Origin: an uncultured Psychrobacter sp.
GTDB taxonomy: Bacteria > Pseudomonadota > Gammaproteobacteria > Pseudomonadales > Moraxellaceae
Length of the DNA stretch: 64,000 nucleotides
Reading direction: 5' to 3'
Assembly: GCF_947488565.1 (NCBI RefSeq)
Contig: NZ_CANKZC010000001.1
Coordinates: forward strand, 434,001-498,000
Shown: piece by piece, positions 37,261 through 47,579 of the stretch
How positions within the stretch are numbered: position 1 is the first letter of the stretch
Layout of the letters: the number at the start of each line of letters is the position of its first letter
Notes under the pieces: generated by a model
The model's input: the letters and a program-made list of their open reading frames with translations, nothing else
Database searches by the model: none
What the model was told of the DNA's origin: nothing
Program-made: the position numbers and the translations under genes

Positions 37261-37848
37261 ATGTCTACACCAAATTCTTCGCCAAGTTTTAAGCATCAAG
37301 ATAGCCAACCATGGTATAAAAATTATATGGTGATTATCTTTGTCATTGGTATGCCCGCTTTTGTGGTTATCGCTTGTCTTTGGTTTGTTTACTACTCTTA
37401 TCAGATTCGTGACAGTGTGGTACGTGATGATTGGTATATGGACGGCAAAACGCTTTATCACGATGTATCACGCGATAAGCTGACATACGATTTAGACTTG
37501 AGTGGCAAAATGCAATTTACCTCAAACGGAGATATTACTTTTTACCTTGATTATCCACAGCAGAGCTTACAAACAGGCAAACTGTTAAATGGTAAACCAC
37601 TTACCTACCCTGATACATTAGAGCTTTCGATTTCACATGCAACAGATGTCAAAAAGGATCGAGACGTGGTGCTAGAGCATCAAGAAGGGAATAGATATAG
37701 TGCCAAAGTGGATATTGATTCAGTAAAAGCCAAATACTATTTGCAAGTGAGCAATGATGGTAAAGACGACTGGCGTATGCAAGACGTTGCAAAATTGCCT
37801 CGTCCAGAAGTCAGTTTTGATCCACTGCCAGTGTTTGCCAAAAGTTAA
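37261..37848 (+). CDS. ccoH: FixH/CcoH-family cbb3 assembly protein
   Basis: The 195-residue protein has one N-terminal membrane segment (MVIIFVIGMPAFVVIACLWF) followed by the FixH-type WYMDGKTLYHDVSRD segment and a beta-rich periplasmic domain. CcoH is needed for cbb3 assembly and stability. It is followed by a terminator. I see no ccoI (copper ATPase) or ccoS gene after it; the next gene is on the other strand. Confidence 0.88.
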   Translation: MSTPNSSPSFKHQDSQPWYKNYMVIIFVIGMPAFVVIACLWFVYYSYQIRDSVVRDDWYMDGKTLYHDVSRDKLTYDLDLSGKMQFTSNGDITFYLDYPQQSLQTGKLLNGKPLTYPDTLELSISHATDVKKDRDVVLEHQEGNRYSAKVDIDSVKAKYYLQVSNDGKDDWRMQDVAKLPRPEVSFDPLPVFAKS

Positions 37849-37891
37849 GCCTTTTTGGACATAGTTTTCAAAATAACTCGTTTAAAACCAC

Positions 37892-37923
37892 AAAAAACCA
37901 GCTTATTAAAAGCTGGTTTTTTT
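37892..37923. terminator. Intrinsic terminator after ccoH
   Basis: AAAAAACCAGCTT and AAGCTGGTTTTTT form the stem, with A and T tracts on either side, so it may serve both ccoH and the convergent ttcA. Confidence 0.8.
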
Positions 37924-37958
37924 ATGTACTAGCCAATTTTACTTAGTTAAATAAGCAG

Positions 37959-39122
37959 CTAAAGAAGTGGATTAATCGTAGGAATTTTTTGTGTGGCACG
38001 GTTACTTTCTTTTCTGTTATCCAAAGCTGCTGACTGTTTGTGGTTATTATCAAACTTTGCATGAAAAGTCTGAGTCTTTGGCGCGACAGGCAGACCAATT
38101 TCAGCAAGACTGTCGGTCTGCCCTGCTTGGATATTATCCCCTTCAAATAGACGCTCATGGTTATCACGCTCTAGTCTTAGCTGTTCAAAATCAAATAATT
38201 CACGATCAGCTAATTGCGATGGCGCAACATTTTGCATGGCTTTAAATATCGAGGCCAGACGCTGCGGGTGCGCGTCATCCCAATCGCGCAGCATATCGTT
38301 GATGATGGCACGCTGCAAGTTGGTTTGGCTGCCGCATAGATTGCATGGAATGATAGGAAATGCTTTTAAGCGGGCATATTCAATGATGTCTTTTTCTTCG
38401 ACATAAGCCAATGGACGAATAAGCATATTTTGCTTGTCATCGCTCAGCAGCTTTGGCGGCATTGATTTGAGTGCACCACCATGAAACAGATTCAAAAAGA
38501 AAGTGGCTAACATATCATCGCGATGATGACCGAGGGCTATTTTGGTTGCACCGATTTGCTTAGCAAAACCGTATAGCGAGCCTCGGCGCAGACGTGAACA
38601 AGCTGAGCAATAGGTCTTACCTTCTGGTACGACGCTTTTGACAATACTATAAGTGTCTTTTTCTAAAATATAATGTGCAATACCTTGCTCATTCAAATAA
38701 GCAGGCAGGATATCCTCTGGGTAACCAGGCTGCTTTTGATCAAGATTGACTGCGACAATATCAAAGCTGATTGGGGCAATACGCTTCAATAGCAGTAAGA
38801 TATCTAACAGCGTATAGCTATCTTTACCGCCCGAAACGCATACCATCACGACGTCACCATCCTCAATCATGTTAAAGTCACGAATGGCCCACGAAACCTG
38901 CCTGCGTAGCTTTTTTTGTAATTTGCGAAATAATGCAGATTCTGTCAGAGTTTGTTCATCAGCTAAATCTTTGGAAGCAGATTCTGTAGCGATGTCATCA
39001 GCGTCATCATACTCCATACTATAAGCATCAGCTTCTAAAGTATGGCTATCTAGATGTGCTTTAGTAGACATCTTGTCAGACTCAAGCGTATTTTTTGGCG
39101 TGAATAAGGTCGCTACGGTCAT
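37959..39122 (-). CDS. ttcA: tRNA 2-thiocytidine biosynthesis protein TtcA
   Basis: TtcA makes 2-thiocytidine at tRNA position 32 using a 4Fe-4S cluster and ATP. The PP-loop [12 protein letters not shown] and the cysteine pairs [10 protein letters not shown] and CNLCGSQTN are all present. The 387-residue protein is longer than typical: an acidic N-terminal extension of about 65 residues precedes the conserved core ([15 protein letters not shown]). A shorter start at Met18 (39071) is possible. A Gln/Asn-rich tail ends it. Confidence 0.93.
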   Translation of the reverse strand: MTVATLFTPKNTLESDKMSTKAHLDSHTLEADAYSMEYDDADDIATESASKDLADEQTLTESALFRKLQKKLRRQVSWAIRDFNMIEDGDVVMVCVSGGKDSYTLLDILLLLKRIAPISFDIVAVNLDQKQPGYPEDILPAYLNEQGIAHYILEKDTYSIVKSVVPEGKTYCSACSRLRRGSLYGFAKQIGATKIALGHHRDDMLATFFLNLFHGGALKSMPPKLLSDDKQNMLIRPLAYVEEKDIIEYARLKAFPIIPCNLCGSQTNLQRAIINDMLRDWDDAHPQRLASIFKAMQNVAPSQLADRELFDFEQLRLERDNHERLFEGDNIQAGQTDSLAEIGLPVAPKTQTFHAKFDNNHKQSAALDNRKESNRATQKIPTINPLL

Positions 39123-39399
39123 AGATTACTCAGTATCTTTACAAAGGTGATTTGGCGATAAAGCAATTGATAGTAGAACAAGGTTTAATGACGTGTTACT
39201 ACTAATGCGCTAAAAGCAGCAGCGATTATAACAAAAAATGCTAACAGTTTGAAAAGATGAGATTAAATTACAGGGTTTAAAGTCATAAAATTCAATACCC
39301 TTTTTATCCATACAGATCTTATAACTTCTATGGTTATGTAATAGTAGCCGTATTTTTGTTAAAATGGCCATTTTTCGCTTTTCAATAATAGATACTACT

Positions 39400-40197
39400 A
39401 TGACCGATATTACCTCGCAATCTGACTTTTCCAGCTCAGTATCCAAAACTCATGCACATACGCTTCAACAAGATCAAAATGCTGTCGTCTTACTATCAGG
39501 TGGGCTTGATTCGGTCACTTGTTTGTACTGGGCGAAGGCTCGCTATGCTTCTGTAACCGCAGTCAGCTTCAACTATGGTCAGCGCCATAATAGTGAACTT
39601 GTCGCAGCGAAAGCGATTGCTAAAACTGCGGCAGTGAATCACCGCATTATTGATATCGATATTGCCCAGCTTGGTGGTTCATCATTAACCGATCACAGTA
39701 TGACGGTCCCTGATGGGGATGCGGATAAATTCCCTGATAAAAAGCACGATAAGATTGATAACGATGCCATTCCAAATACCTATGTACCTGCGCGTAACAC
39801 CATATTCTTATCTTATGCGTTGGCAGTTGCCGAAGTAACGGCTGCCAATCATATCGTTATTGGTGTCAGCTCAGTAGATTATTCTGGGTATCCTGATTGC
39901 CGTCCTGAGTACATCGCCGCCTTTGAACACATGGCAAACCTTGCCACCAAAGCTAGCGTTACAGGTCATCATTTAAGCATTCAAACACCTTTGCAGAGAT
40001 TGTCTAAAGCACAAACCATTGAGCTTGGACTTACGCTTGGTGTCGATTACGGACAGACCATTTCTTGTTATCAAGCAGATAAAGATGGGCTTGCTTGCGG
40101 TGTTTGTGACAGCTGTGCGCTACGTCGTCAAGGATTTATTCAAGCGGGCGTTGCTGATCCTACGCATTACCAAGTACAGTACCAACGTCCTGAATAA
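39400..40197 (+). CDS. queC: 7-cyano-7-deazaguanine synthase QueC
   Basis: QueC converts 7-carboxy-7-deazaguanine to preQ0 on the queuosine pathway. The 265-residue product has the PP-loop [17 protein letters not shown], the [17 protein letters not shown] segment and the zinc cysteines in [20 protein letters not shown]. An in-frame ATG 36 bases earlier (39364) is possible. No preQ1 riboswitch is seen upstream of this gene, unlike the yhhQ gene at 50 kb. Confidence 0.95.
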   Translation: MTDITSQSDFSSSVSKTHAHTLQQDQNAVVLLSGGLDSVTCLYWAKARYASVTAVSFNYGQRHNSELVAAKAIAKTAAVNHRIIDIDIAQLGGSSLTDHSMTVPDGDADKFPDKKHDKIDNDAIPNTYVPARNTIFLSYALAVAEVTAANHIVIGVSSVDYSGYPDCRPEYIAAFEHMANLATKASVTGHHLSIQTPLQRLSKAQTIELGLTLGVDYGQTISCYQADKDGLACGVCDSCALRRQGFIQAGVADPTHYQVQYQRPE

Positions 40198-40517
40198 ATT
40201 CAAACATTTGAGTTTGCTTGTGTATTTAAGTTTATGTTTGAATGTCTTCATCTAAACACTGCTTTATGCTCAAAGCACAGACCATAAAGCTGACAAACAT
40301 AAGCGTAACATTTGATTGCATCAACACAGCAAGCACACAGTGTTCATTGATAGCTATAGTTGTTATGGTATAAAGCCTTATACCCCCACTAGATATCGTT
40401 TACAAATAACAGCATAGCCGATAGATGAAAAGCTTTTTAACAGTATCTGGCTATCAACAGTATTATTCATTTAGCGTTTGTTTTATCGGCGCTGTGTTTA
40501 TTTATAAGAGAGTGTAT

Positions 40518-40847
40518 ATGAAGTTATTAAAAGTACTACCCCTAGCATTAATCGGTCTGGTCGCTATGCCGCAAGCAAATGCTACTGATATCAAGCAAAA
40601 CAACATTAATCAGTGCGTTACTGGTGCGGTCAAATATAAAGTCGCTGACAAAAGTACCGCCACTAAACTGTGTAACTGTACCATCGATGTGCGCAGTAAA
40701 ATGACGATTGGTCAGATGTGGGAAATTGAAAGCTACGCAAAAGATAAAAAAGACCCATCAGGCCTACCTTACGTAAAAACAATGCAAAAAGATTTGCAGC
40801 AATGCACTAAAGGTCTGGACTTAAAACAACCTCAAAAGCCTGCTTAA
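40518..40847 (+). CDS. Small secreted cysteine-containing protein of unknown function
   Basis: The 109-residue product has a Sec signal peptide (MKLLKVLPLALIGLVAMPQANA) and a mature domain with four Cys (NQCVTG, KLCNCTID, QQCTKG), likely forming two disulfides in the periplasm. The frame is open 31 codons upstream, but AAGAGAG lies before this ATG and the signal peptide starts here. I do not recognise the family. A terminator follows. Confidence 0.75.
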   Translation: MKLLKVLPLALIGLVAMPQANATDIKQNNINQCVTGAVKYKVADKSTATKLCNCTIDVRSKMTIGQMWEIESYAKDKKDPSGLPYVKTMQKDLQQCTKGLDLKQPQKPA

Positions 40848-40873
40848 GTTATTTTTTAAATACGTGTATTAAG

Positions 40874-40901
40874 AAGACTGACAATCGTCAGTCTTTTTTT
40901 T
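40874..40901 (+). terminator. Intrinsic terminator
   Basis: AAGACTGAC-AATC-GTCAGTCTT, a 9-bp stem followed by T residues, after the small secreted protein gene. Confidence 0.85.
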
Positions 40902-41011
40902 GCTAGTAAATAAACAACATACAAAATTTATCAATCACTGTTATTAATTTAACTATAATGAGTCAACTGACATCGACTATATTTTGAATTCAATAAGATA
41001 AGGAAGTTAAT

Positions 41012-41509
41012 ATGGCAAAGCCAGCAACAGAAAGTATTACCCTACCAGATTTTCCAGTAGCGATCGTTCGCAATTTAGATGGTCACTTGATTGATGATAG
41101 TATCGGCTTAAAAGAGCTTGTAGAGCATACCGATAAAGGACTGATTCTTTACTTTTATCCAAAAGACGATACATCTGGTTGTACTACGCAGGCCACAGAG
41201 TTTACAGAACATCTACCTGTTTTCGATAAGCTTGGCTATGATATCGTTGGCGTATCAAGAGACAGCGTTGAGTCTCATAAGAAGTTTATCACCAAATACG
41301 ATCTACAAATTCCACTTATTAGCGATAGTGATGAAAAACTCTGCCAGTACTTTGACGTTATCAAAGAAAAAAACATGTATGGAAAAATCACTATGGGCCT
41401 TGTGCGTTCAGTATTTGTATTTGATAAGGACGGGACACTGACCCACGCGCAGCGCAACCTAAGAGCAAAAGGTTATACTGAGCGTTTGTTAGAGACACTA
41501 AGTGCGTAA
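41012..41509 (+). CDS. bcp: Thioredoxin-dependent thiol peroxidase, Bcp/PrxQ family
   Basis: Bcp/PrxQ reduces peroxides. The 165-residue protein has the peroxidatic motif YPKDDTSGCTTQATEF, with the catalytic Cys at about residue 57. The resolving Cys found five residues later in E. coli Bcp is absent here (Ala-Thr). The only other Cys is at about residue 111 in EKLCQYFDV. VSRDSVESH and KNMYGKITMGLVRSVF are family runs. AAGGAAG precedes the ATG. Confidence 0.9.
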   Translation: MAKPATESITLPDFPVAIVRNLDGHLIDDSIGLKELVEHTDKGLILYFYPKDDTSGCTTQATEFTEHLPVFDKLGYDIVGVSRDSVESHKKFITKYDLQIPLISDSDEKLCQYFDVIKEKNMYGKITMGLVRSVFVFDKDGTLTHAQRNLRAKGYTERLLETLSA

Positions 41510-41549
41510 TCACTTAGATTAATATTGCTTGAAAAACAAGTAAATGTTT

Positions 41550-41617
41550 AAAAAGCCTTCTTAACTTTGATAAAGATTATCGGTATTTATCAGAGCTATG
41601 AAGGCTTCTTTATTTTT
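41550..41617 (+). terminator. Intrinsic terminator after bcp
   Basis: AAAAGCCTTC pairs with GAAGGCTT, with further pairing of TTGATAAA with TTTATCAG inside, followed by TTTATTTTT. Confidence 0.7.
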
Positions 41618-42040
41618 AACAATAAAAGACTATTTTTTATAAATCCTAAATCTGGGTTGTTAAAGTTGTCACACTTTCAGTCGCGTTTAACTCCTTAATA
41701 GCTTCATAGAAGCTTGTTAGCGTATCATCCATTAATGACATATGTTTGCCATGTCGACTTAGTAAACTTAATTGTATATCAAAGTTTTCGTAATCATCGC
41801 TTTATTATTAGCACTTGCTATGAAACTTTCTGACAAAACAGAAACTATATTTATCATTTTCAATCAATATTTTTGTAAAAGCATTTATGTCATCTGAGGA
41901 TATAATGACACATTTTTGCAACAGCTTGCTACGTATGCACAGGTGTATAACGTTTAGATAAGCTTTAGTATTGAAGCCCACTATTTAAAAAAAACAAATC
42001 GTCAAATATAGATATAAATAATTAACTAACTGAGGATAAT
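41618..42040. other. Intergenic region before the Lpd-like gene
   Basis: About 420 bp, AT-rich, without a credible reading frame. It presumably holds the promoter of the downstream gene; no specific site stands out. Confidence 0.4.
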
Positions 42041-43525
42041 ATGAGCAAATCGTCTGGTAACACTGATAAGAACGTCACTCGTAAGGTAGAGGTAGCGGTA
42101 ATTGGTGCTGGTACTGCAGGTCAGAACGCGTTTCGTCAAGCCAGTAAAACTGTTGAAAACATTGTTATTATTAATGACGGGTTTTGGAGTACAACCTGTA
42201 TCCAAGTCGGCTGTATGCCAAGTAAACTTTTAATTGCCGCAGCTGATCGTGCTCATGACGCCAATCATTCTGAAGACTTTGGCATTCATACTACGACTCA
42301 GATAGATGGCAAACGAGTAATGGAACGTGTCCGTGATGAGCGTAGCCATTTTGCAAGCTATATTAAGAAGCAAGTAGATAGCTGGCCTGAAAACAAGAAA
42401 ATATCAGGGCGCGCGCATATTAATAAACAAGGTTTGATTGAAGTTAATGATGAGTTGATAAAAGCCAATAAAATTATCGTGGCTACGGGCAGCTCTCCTT
42501 ATATCCCAGATGACTGGTCTGACAATCTTGGTGACACTTTATTGACGTCTGATACCGTCTTTGAGCTGACAGACTTGCCCAAATCTATAGCCGTCATAGG
42601 TGCAGGTTCTATCGGATTAGAGCTTGCGCAAGCGTTTAAACGCTTAGGTGTAGAGGTCACTTTATTCAATCGTGATAAACGCGTTGCTGGACTTAAAGAT
42701 GATGACATCAACAATAAAGCAATCGTTTGTTTAAACCGCGAATTGACTATGCATTTGGGCAGTAAGATCAATAATGTAGGTACGCAAACTGTTGAAGGAG
42801 AGGATATGGCGTCCGCCTTCATTGAGTATGAAGACAGTGCAGGTAAGATGCAGCAATGGCAAGGTGAACGTGTACTAGTCGCGACTGGACGTCGTAATAA
42901 TATTGAACAATTGGGTATTGAAAATTTAGATGTTGAGCTTGATGACAAAAACCGTCCAAAACAATTAGATAAGAAAACGGGTCAGATTGGTGATCTTGAT
43001 GTTTACATTGTTGGTGATGCCAATGCTAATATCCCTCTATTACATGTTGCTAGTGATGAAGGCTATAGTGCAGGTAATAAAGTGTGCAAAAATGAAGCAA
43101 ATGCCTATATACGTCCGCCAGCTACTCCTTTTTCTATCGTGTTTTGCTCACCGCAGATTGTCAACGTTGGTATGTCACTACCTGAGATACAACAGGATCC
43201 AGAGTTAGAATATGTCATCGGCCGTGTCAGTTTTGACAACCAAGGACGTAGTCGTATTATGGGTGTCAACTGCGGCCTATTGCATATTTATGCTTGTAAA
43301 AAAACTGATAGAGTTTTAGGTGCCAGTATGGTTGGTCCAGATGCTGAGTATATTGGACATATATTGGCGACCGCTATTACCAATGATATAAGTGTCAAAG
43401 ATTTACTCGACACCCCTTTTTATCATCCTACTATTTTAGAAGGTCTGCGTACTGCTCTGCGCGATGTCCAGCATAAAATGGAGATACCCTATCAATCTCA
43501 AGATGCACAGGAGTATAGCTTTTAG
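42041..43525 (+). CDS. Dihydrolipoyl dehydrogenase-like FAD disulfide oxidoreductase
   Basis: This 494-residue protein has an N-terminal FAD dinucleotide fold (VAVIGAGTAGQNAF), the redox-active TTCIQVGCMPSKLL, a second dinucleotide site (IAVIGAGSIGLELAQAFKRL), and a C-terminal dimer domain ending with HPTILEGLR. These are class I pyridine nucleotide disulfide oxidoreductase features, closest to dihydrolipoyl dehydrogenases. No 2-oxoacid dehydrogenase subunits or lipoyl proteins are adjacent, so the partner is unknown; GcvH, encoded 37 kb away, is one candidate among several. GAGGA precedes the ATG. Confidence 0.85.
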   Translation: MSKSSGNTDKNVTRKVEVAVIGAGTAGQNAFRQASKTVENIVIINDGFWSTTCIQVGCMPSKLLIAAADRAHDANHSEDFGIHTTTQIDGKRVMERVRDERSHFASYIKKQVDSWPENKKISGRAHINKQGLIEVNDELIKANKIIVATGSSPYIPDDWSDNLGDTLLTSDTVFELTDLPKSIAVIGAGSIGLELAQAFKRLGVEVTLFNRDKRVAGLKDDDINNKAIVCLNRELTMHLGSKINNVGTQTVEGEDMASAFIEYEDSAGKMQQWQGERVLVATGRRNNIEQLGIENLDVELDDKNRPKQLDKKTGQIGDLDVYIVGDANANIPLLHVASDEGYSAGNKVCKNEANAYIRPPATPFSIVFCSPQIVNVGMSLPEIQQDPELEYVIGRVSFDNQGRSRIMGVNCGLLHIYACKKTDRVLGASMVGPDAEYIGHILATAITNDISVKDLLDTPFYHPTILEGLRTALRDVQHKMEIPYQSQDAQEYSF

Positions 43526-43560
43526 TTGTCTGCTCAGTTACACTTTCAAATAAGAGATAT

Positions 43561-43603
43561 GCTTTGTGCCAATCCCTATTTAGACTGTTGATTGGCACAA
43601 AGC
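43561..43603. repeat. Perfect 14-bp inverted repeat
   Basis: GCTTTGTGCCAATC (43561-43574) pairs with GATTGGCACAAAGC (43590-43603) around a 15-base loop, between the Lpd-like gene and the MscS gene. No T-tract follows, so it is not a standard terminator. Confidence 0.6.
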
Positions 43604-43630
43604 TTGTAGTAATTTGAGACTTAACTTTGC

Positions 43631-44848
43631 ATGGACAAGATAATGGCAATTGCTGGTATTACTGATTTTTTTGAAGAGATTATCCGTGATCTACATACCA
43701 GTTTATATCTTGCGCTTGGTGGCTCAGTAGAAGAAGATTCTTTTGATTGGTCCACTCAGATAGTAGAGTTGGTTAGTACTGGCATCAAAATCCTGATACT
43801 GCTTGCAGTGTTAGGATTTTTTTATTGGCTGGCGATTTATATTATCAAGCACAATAAGACACGGTTTCGCCTTAATGAGCGACGTAGTAACATCGTACGC
43901 TCAGTACTGCGTTATATATGGGTTGTCGCTAGTCTAATCGCCATTATGAGTCAGATTAACTTTGAGCCAAGTACTGTTAAAGCCACAGCAAAGGCCAGTA
44001 TTTGGGCAGGTATCTACTATATATTGTGGACGTCATCAGGACAGATCATTCATAAAGTACTGCAACACTATGGTCTTAATGCCTCTATCGAGCAGCTACT
44101 CAAAAATATTTTATCTGTACTAATATGGGTGCTTGGACTTGCCAGCGTCATGGCCCAATTTGGCTTCGATATTGTATCTTTGGTAGCTGGTCTTGGTATC
44201 GTTGGCTTGGCAGTCGGCTTTGCAGCACAATCAACACTTGCCAACTTCATCGCCGGTATCACAATCTTGCTCGAACAATCGTTTCAGGTGGGCGACTGGA
44301 TTCATATTAATGAAAACGAAGGGCGTGTGGTACTTATTGCCTTGCGCACCACCCATATTTTGACGCGAGACAACATCACCGTTATCATTCCAAACTCTAA
44401 CGTGGCCTCCTCTGAGGTGATCAACCTGACCTCTAAGAACTTTATACGATTTGATCTTCGGATGCGTATCGCCTTCGAAGATGATATCGATACAGCTCGC
44501 AAAGAGATTTTACAAGTATTGACTGACACCGATGTTGTGTTAAGTCGTCCTGAGACCTCAGCCACAGTCGATGAGATTGGAGAATATGGCGTATTCTTTA
44601 TTGTGCGCTTTTGGGTGAAGCCTGCAGCCGTAGCACGTATGCCAAAAATTAAAGAAAACCTACAAGAAGATATCAAACGCGCTTTCGATGCTGCCAATAT
44701 CTCAACGCCCTACCCGCATATGCGGTTGCTCATGCCAAAGGATGTCGACTACCCCATCGCTACCAAACCTTTTGCAACCACAACGCAAGTCATTGCAGAA
44801 CCAGAAACAAAAACAGAACCGCTACCCTTAACCAAAAATGAAAAGTAA
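43631..44848 (+). CDS. Mechanosensitive ion channel, MscS family
   Basis: The 405-residue protein has about four or five membrane segments. The pore-lining helix and the following beta domain match MscS: GLAVGFAAQSTLANFIAGI, then QSFQVGDWIHINENEGRV and IPNSNVASSEVINLT. Such channels release solutes on hypo-osmotic shock. The C-terminal 30 residues are Thr/Pro/Lys-rich and probably disordered. A second ATG at 43646 is an alternative start. Confidence 0.9.
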   Translation: MDKIMAIAGITDFFEEIIRDLHTSLYLALGGSVEEDSFDWSTQIVELVSTGIKILILLAVLGFFYWLAIYIIKHNKTRFRLNERRSNIVRSVLRYIWVVASLIAIMSQINFEPSTVKATAKASIWAGIYYILWTSSGQIIHKVLQHYGLNASIEQLLKNILSVLIWVLGLASVMAQFGFDIVSLVAGLGIVGLAVGFAAQSTLANFIAGITILLEQSFQVGDWIHINENEGRVVLIALRTTHILTRDNITVIIPNSNVASSEVINLTSKNFIRFDLRMRIAFEDDIDTARKEILQVLTDTDVVLSRPETSATVDEIGEYGVFFIVRFWVKPAAVARMPKIKENLQEDIKRAFDAANISTPYPHMRLLMPKDVDYPIATKPFATTTQVIAEPETKTEPLPLTKNEK

Positions 44849-45040
44849 AACAGTCGAGACGCATTAGATATTGGGTATTGGTGCATATCATTAGTTAGCA
44901 CACTCAAACACTTAGTATCGACTATATTGCTTAATACCAACCACTTTAAACCATCCTATCCTGAAATATGGTAAAATCGCGGGTTAAACATCGTACTTTA
45001 TGATGCGCCTCATTTATCCATTTAGCCCACAGGTATCCGT

Positions 45041-47338
45041 ATGTCCGAAACAGCCTCGCCCCTCTCTTCCACAGTATCTCCACCAGCGTTGTCGCTTGAT
45101 CTTATCATTACCTGTGCTGATGGACTTGAGGCGCCCCTACAGATTGAGCTGACAAGTTTTGGTATTGCAAGTGACATTAAAAGTACGGGCCGTCTGGCAG
45201 TAACCGGCACTTTGCAAGATCTATATACGATTTGCTTGTGGTCTCGTGTGGCGTCACGAGTACTAATGCTTATCAAACGTAAAAACATCAATACAGATTA
45301 TGATGTGGCAGAACAGCTTTATGGCTTGGCAAAATCGGTCAACTGGACTGAACAGTTTAGCTTGGAGCAAACGTTTGCGATTCGCCTGTCTGTTGACAAG
45401 CGTGTTGCTGTCAGTCAACAGTTTGCGATGCTGCGTATCAAAGATGCGATTGCCGATACTTTTAATGAAGTTTATGACAGCCGTCCTAATGTCGATAGTA
45501 AAAATCCAGACTTTTCTGTATTTGCGACTGTCAACGACAAACAAGCTGAGCTGTATCTAGACTTATCAGGTACCAGTTTGCATCGCCGTGGTTACCGTGT
45601 GGCGATGACCGAAGCCCCATTAAAAGAAAACCTAGCAGCTGCCCTACTCTATAGTGCTGGTTGGCATAAGAAAAACGACGCTGGTAACGCACCTTTTTAT
45701 AATGCTCTCATCGACCCTATGTGCGGCTCTGGTACGTTTGTTATCGAAGCGCTCCTTATGCATTGTGATTATGCAGTCGGTATCGATAAAGCGGCCAATC
45801 AATTTGGTTTTTATGAATGGCAACATCATGATGATGCGCTATGGCAGCAAATGATTGATGATGCGCAGACACGTTTTCGCGACGCTTTAGCGATTGCTCA
45901 TGAGCAGCCAGATACCCTGCCTCTTATACTAGGTTACGATGCAGATAGCGGTGCGACTCTAGCGACAGAGAAAAACCTGATTGCAGCAGGTTTGCAAGAT
46001 TTGCTACCGCTACTGGACATAGAAACTCGCGCTCTTGACCAATTAAGTGGTGTGTTAAAACCACTGGTCGATGATGGTCGATTGAGCAACCCTTTAATCA
46101 TCACCAACCCACCTTATGGTGAGCGTTTGGGTGATGAAGAGATGATAAAACCGTTATACCATGCGTTAGGGCTCATCTTGCAAGATAGCTTTGCTGGTAG
46201 CGGAATTGACCCCATGCTTGGTATTTTGGCCGCTAACGTCGAACAAGTTGATATATTGCCGATTAAAGCGCCCAAAACATTACGTTGTCATAATGGTGCT
46301 ATCACCGTTTATTTCCGTTACGGAACACTCATCGCTGGACAAACGGGCAACCTTGTTAGTCGCTTTGAAAAGAGTGAGATTGACGTAGAAGATGGTCAGG
46401 ACTTCATCAACCGTCTGCAAAAAAATCTTGCTAAGCTTAAAAAACTGGCCAAAAAAGACAACGTCAGTAATATCCGTGTCTACGATGCTGATTTGCCTGA
46501 TTTCAAAGTCGCAATTGATCTATATGGCGATTATGCGCATGTGCAAGAATATGCACCGCCCAAAACCATTCCGCCAGAAACTGCCAAAAAACGCTTTAAT
46601 TTGGCATTGATGGGTATTCGTGAGGTATTTGATATCAACCGCGAGCAAGTTTTTATCAAAACCCGTGCACGTCAATCTGGCAATGATCAATATAGCAAGC
46701 AAGGCGACACTGAAAAACGTGGTAAGTTTTATGTCGCTCGTGAAGATGGTGCATATTTTTATGTCAACTTTACTGATTATCTCGATACTGGTCTATTCAT
46801 TGACCATCGTAATATGCGCGCACGTATCAAAGACAACAGTTGCGGTAAATCGGTATTAAACTTATTTGCTTATACCTGTACAGCGAGTGTGCACGCAGCC
46901 CTTGCTGGCGCAAAAAAAGTCACTAGTGTTGATTTGTCACAGAACTATCTAGACTGGGGCAAACAAAACTTTGTACTCAATGGTCTGGATGTTAGTCGTA
47001 ACAAATATCAATTCGTTGCGGCTGATATCTTTGAGTGGATTAAGGACAATACTGAGCAATTTGATATTATCTTTATCGATCCACCGACCTTTTCAAACTC
47101 AAAAAAGTTTCAGGGTACTTTTGATGTACAGCGTGACCATGCTGCCCTTATCAACCGTGCTATGAATCGTTTGACTTCAGATGGCGTGTTGTATTTTTCA
47201 AACAACTTTACTCGCTTTGAATTAGATGAACAGCTGAGCGAGCGCTACGCTATCGTTGATATTACTTCAAAGACTATTGGCTTTGACTTTAATATTAAAA
47301 AACCCATCCATCAAAGTTTTGAGATTCGTCATCGCTAG
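45041..47338 (+). CDS. rlmL: Bifunctional 23S rRNA methyltransferase RlmKL
   Basis: RlmKL methylates 23S rRNA at G2445 (N2, N-terminal RlmL part) and G2069 (N7, C-terminal RlmK part). The 765-residue length is that of the fused enzyme. A THUMP domain is at the N-terminus. The first methyltransferase has PLKENLAAALL, DPMCGSGTFVIEAL and the catalytic TNPPYGERLG. The second has LNLFAYTCTASVHAALAGA, VDLSQNYLDW and FIDPPTFSNSKK. AGG lies before the ATG. A strong terminator follows. Confidence 0.96.
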   Translation: MSETASPLSSTVSPPALSLDLIITCADGLEAPLQIELTSFGIASDIKSTGRLAVTGTLQDLYTICLWSRVASRVLMLIKRKNINTDYDVAEQLYGLAKSVNWTEQFSLEQTFAIRLSVDKRVAVSQQFAMLRIKDAIADTFNEVYDSRPNVDSKNPDFSVFATVNDKQAELYLDLSGTSLHRRGYRVAMTEAPLKENLAAALLYSAGWHKKNDAGNAPFYNALIDPMCGSGTFVIEALLMHCDYAVGIDKAANQFGFYEWQHHDDALWQQMIDDAQTRFRDALAIAHEQPDTLPLILGYDADSGATLATEKNLIAAGLQDLLPLLDIETRALDQLSGVLKPLVDDGRLSNPLIITNPPYGERLGDEEMIKPLYHALGLILQDSFAGSGIDPMLGILAANVEQVDILPIKAPKTLRCHNGAITVYFRYGTLIAGQTGNLVSRFEKSEIDVEDGQDFINRLQKNLAKLKKLAKKDNVSNIRVYDADLPDFKVAIDLYGDYAHVQEYAPPKTIPPETAKKRFNLALMGIREVFDINREQVFIKTRARQSGNDQYSKQGDTEKRGKFYVAREDGAYFYVNFTDYLDTGLFIDHRNMRARIKDNSCGKSVLNLFAYTCTASVHAALAGAKKVTSVDLSQNYLDWGKQNFVLNGLDVSRNKYQFVAADIFEWIKDNTEQFDIIFIDPPTFSNSKKFQGTFDVQRDHAALINRAMNRLTSDGVLYFSNNFTRFELDEQLSERYAIVDITSKTIGFDFNIKKPIHQSFEIRHR

Positions 47339-47411
47339 AGTTTAGATGTATTAAAATTCACTGTAGTATTTAAATATTATTATTTGTAGTTCACCTTGTC
47401 ATAAACACAAC

Positions 47412-47446
47412 AATGACCCAATCTGCTTTGATTGGGTCATTTTTTG
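47412..47446 (+). terminator. Intrinsic terminator after rlmKL
   Basis: AATGACCCAATC pairs with GATTGGGTCATT around TGCTTT, followed by T residues. It separates rlmKL from the Ter region. Confidence 0.9.
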
Positions 47447-47579
47447 TTGTTATGATAGAACGTTATTACGTGTTGGTTTTGCACCATTTTTGATGCAATA
47501 TTATTCTTCCTTGTATCGTCTCAACATCAACACGATTTTAATAAAACGTTGAACTTACTCTAATAATAAGGACTATCAA

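Noticed and set aside
39123..39399. preQ1 riboswitch upstream of queC
   Set aside because: No GGTTC-type core with an A-rich tail is visible there; the only good match in the window is upstream of yhhQ.
46191..46859. Several frames inside rlmKL
   Set aside because: They are shadows of the 765-codon RlmKL gene, whose conserved motifs run through the region in one frame.
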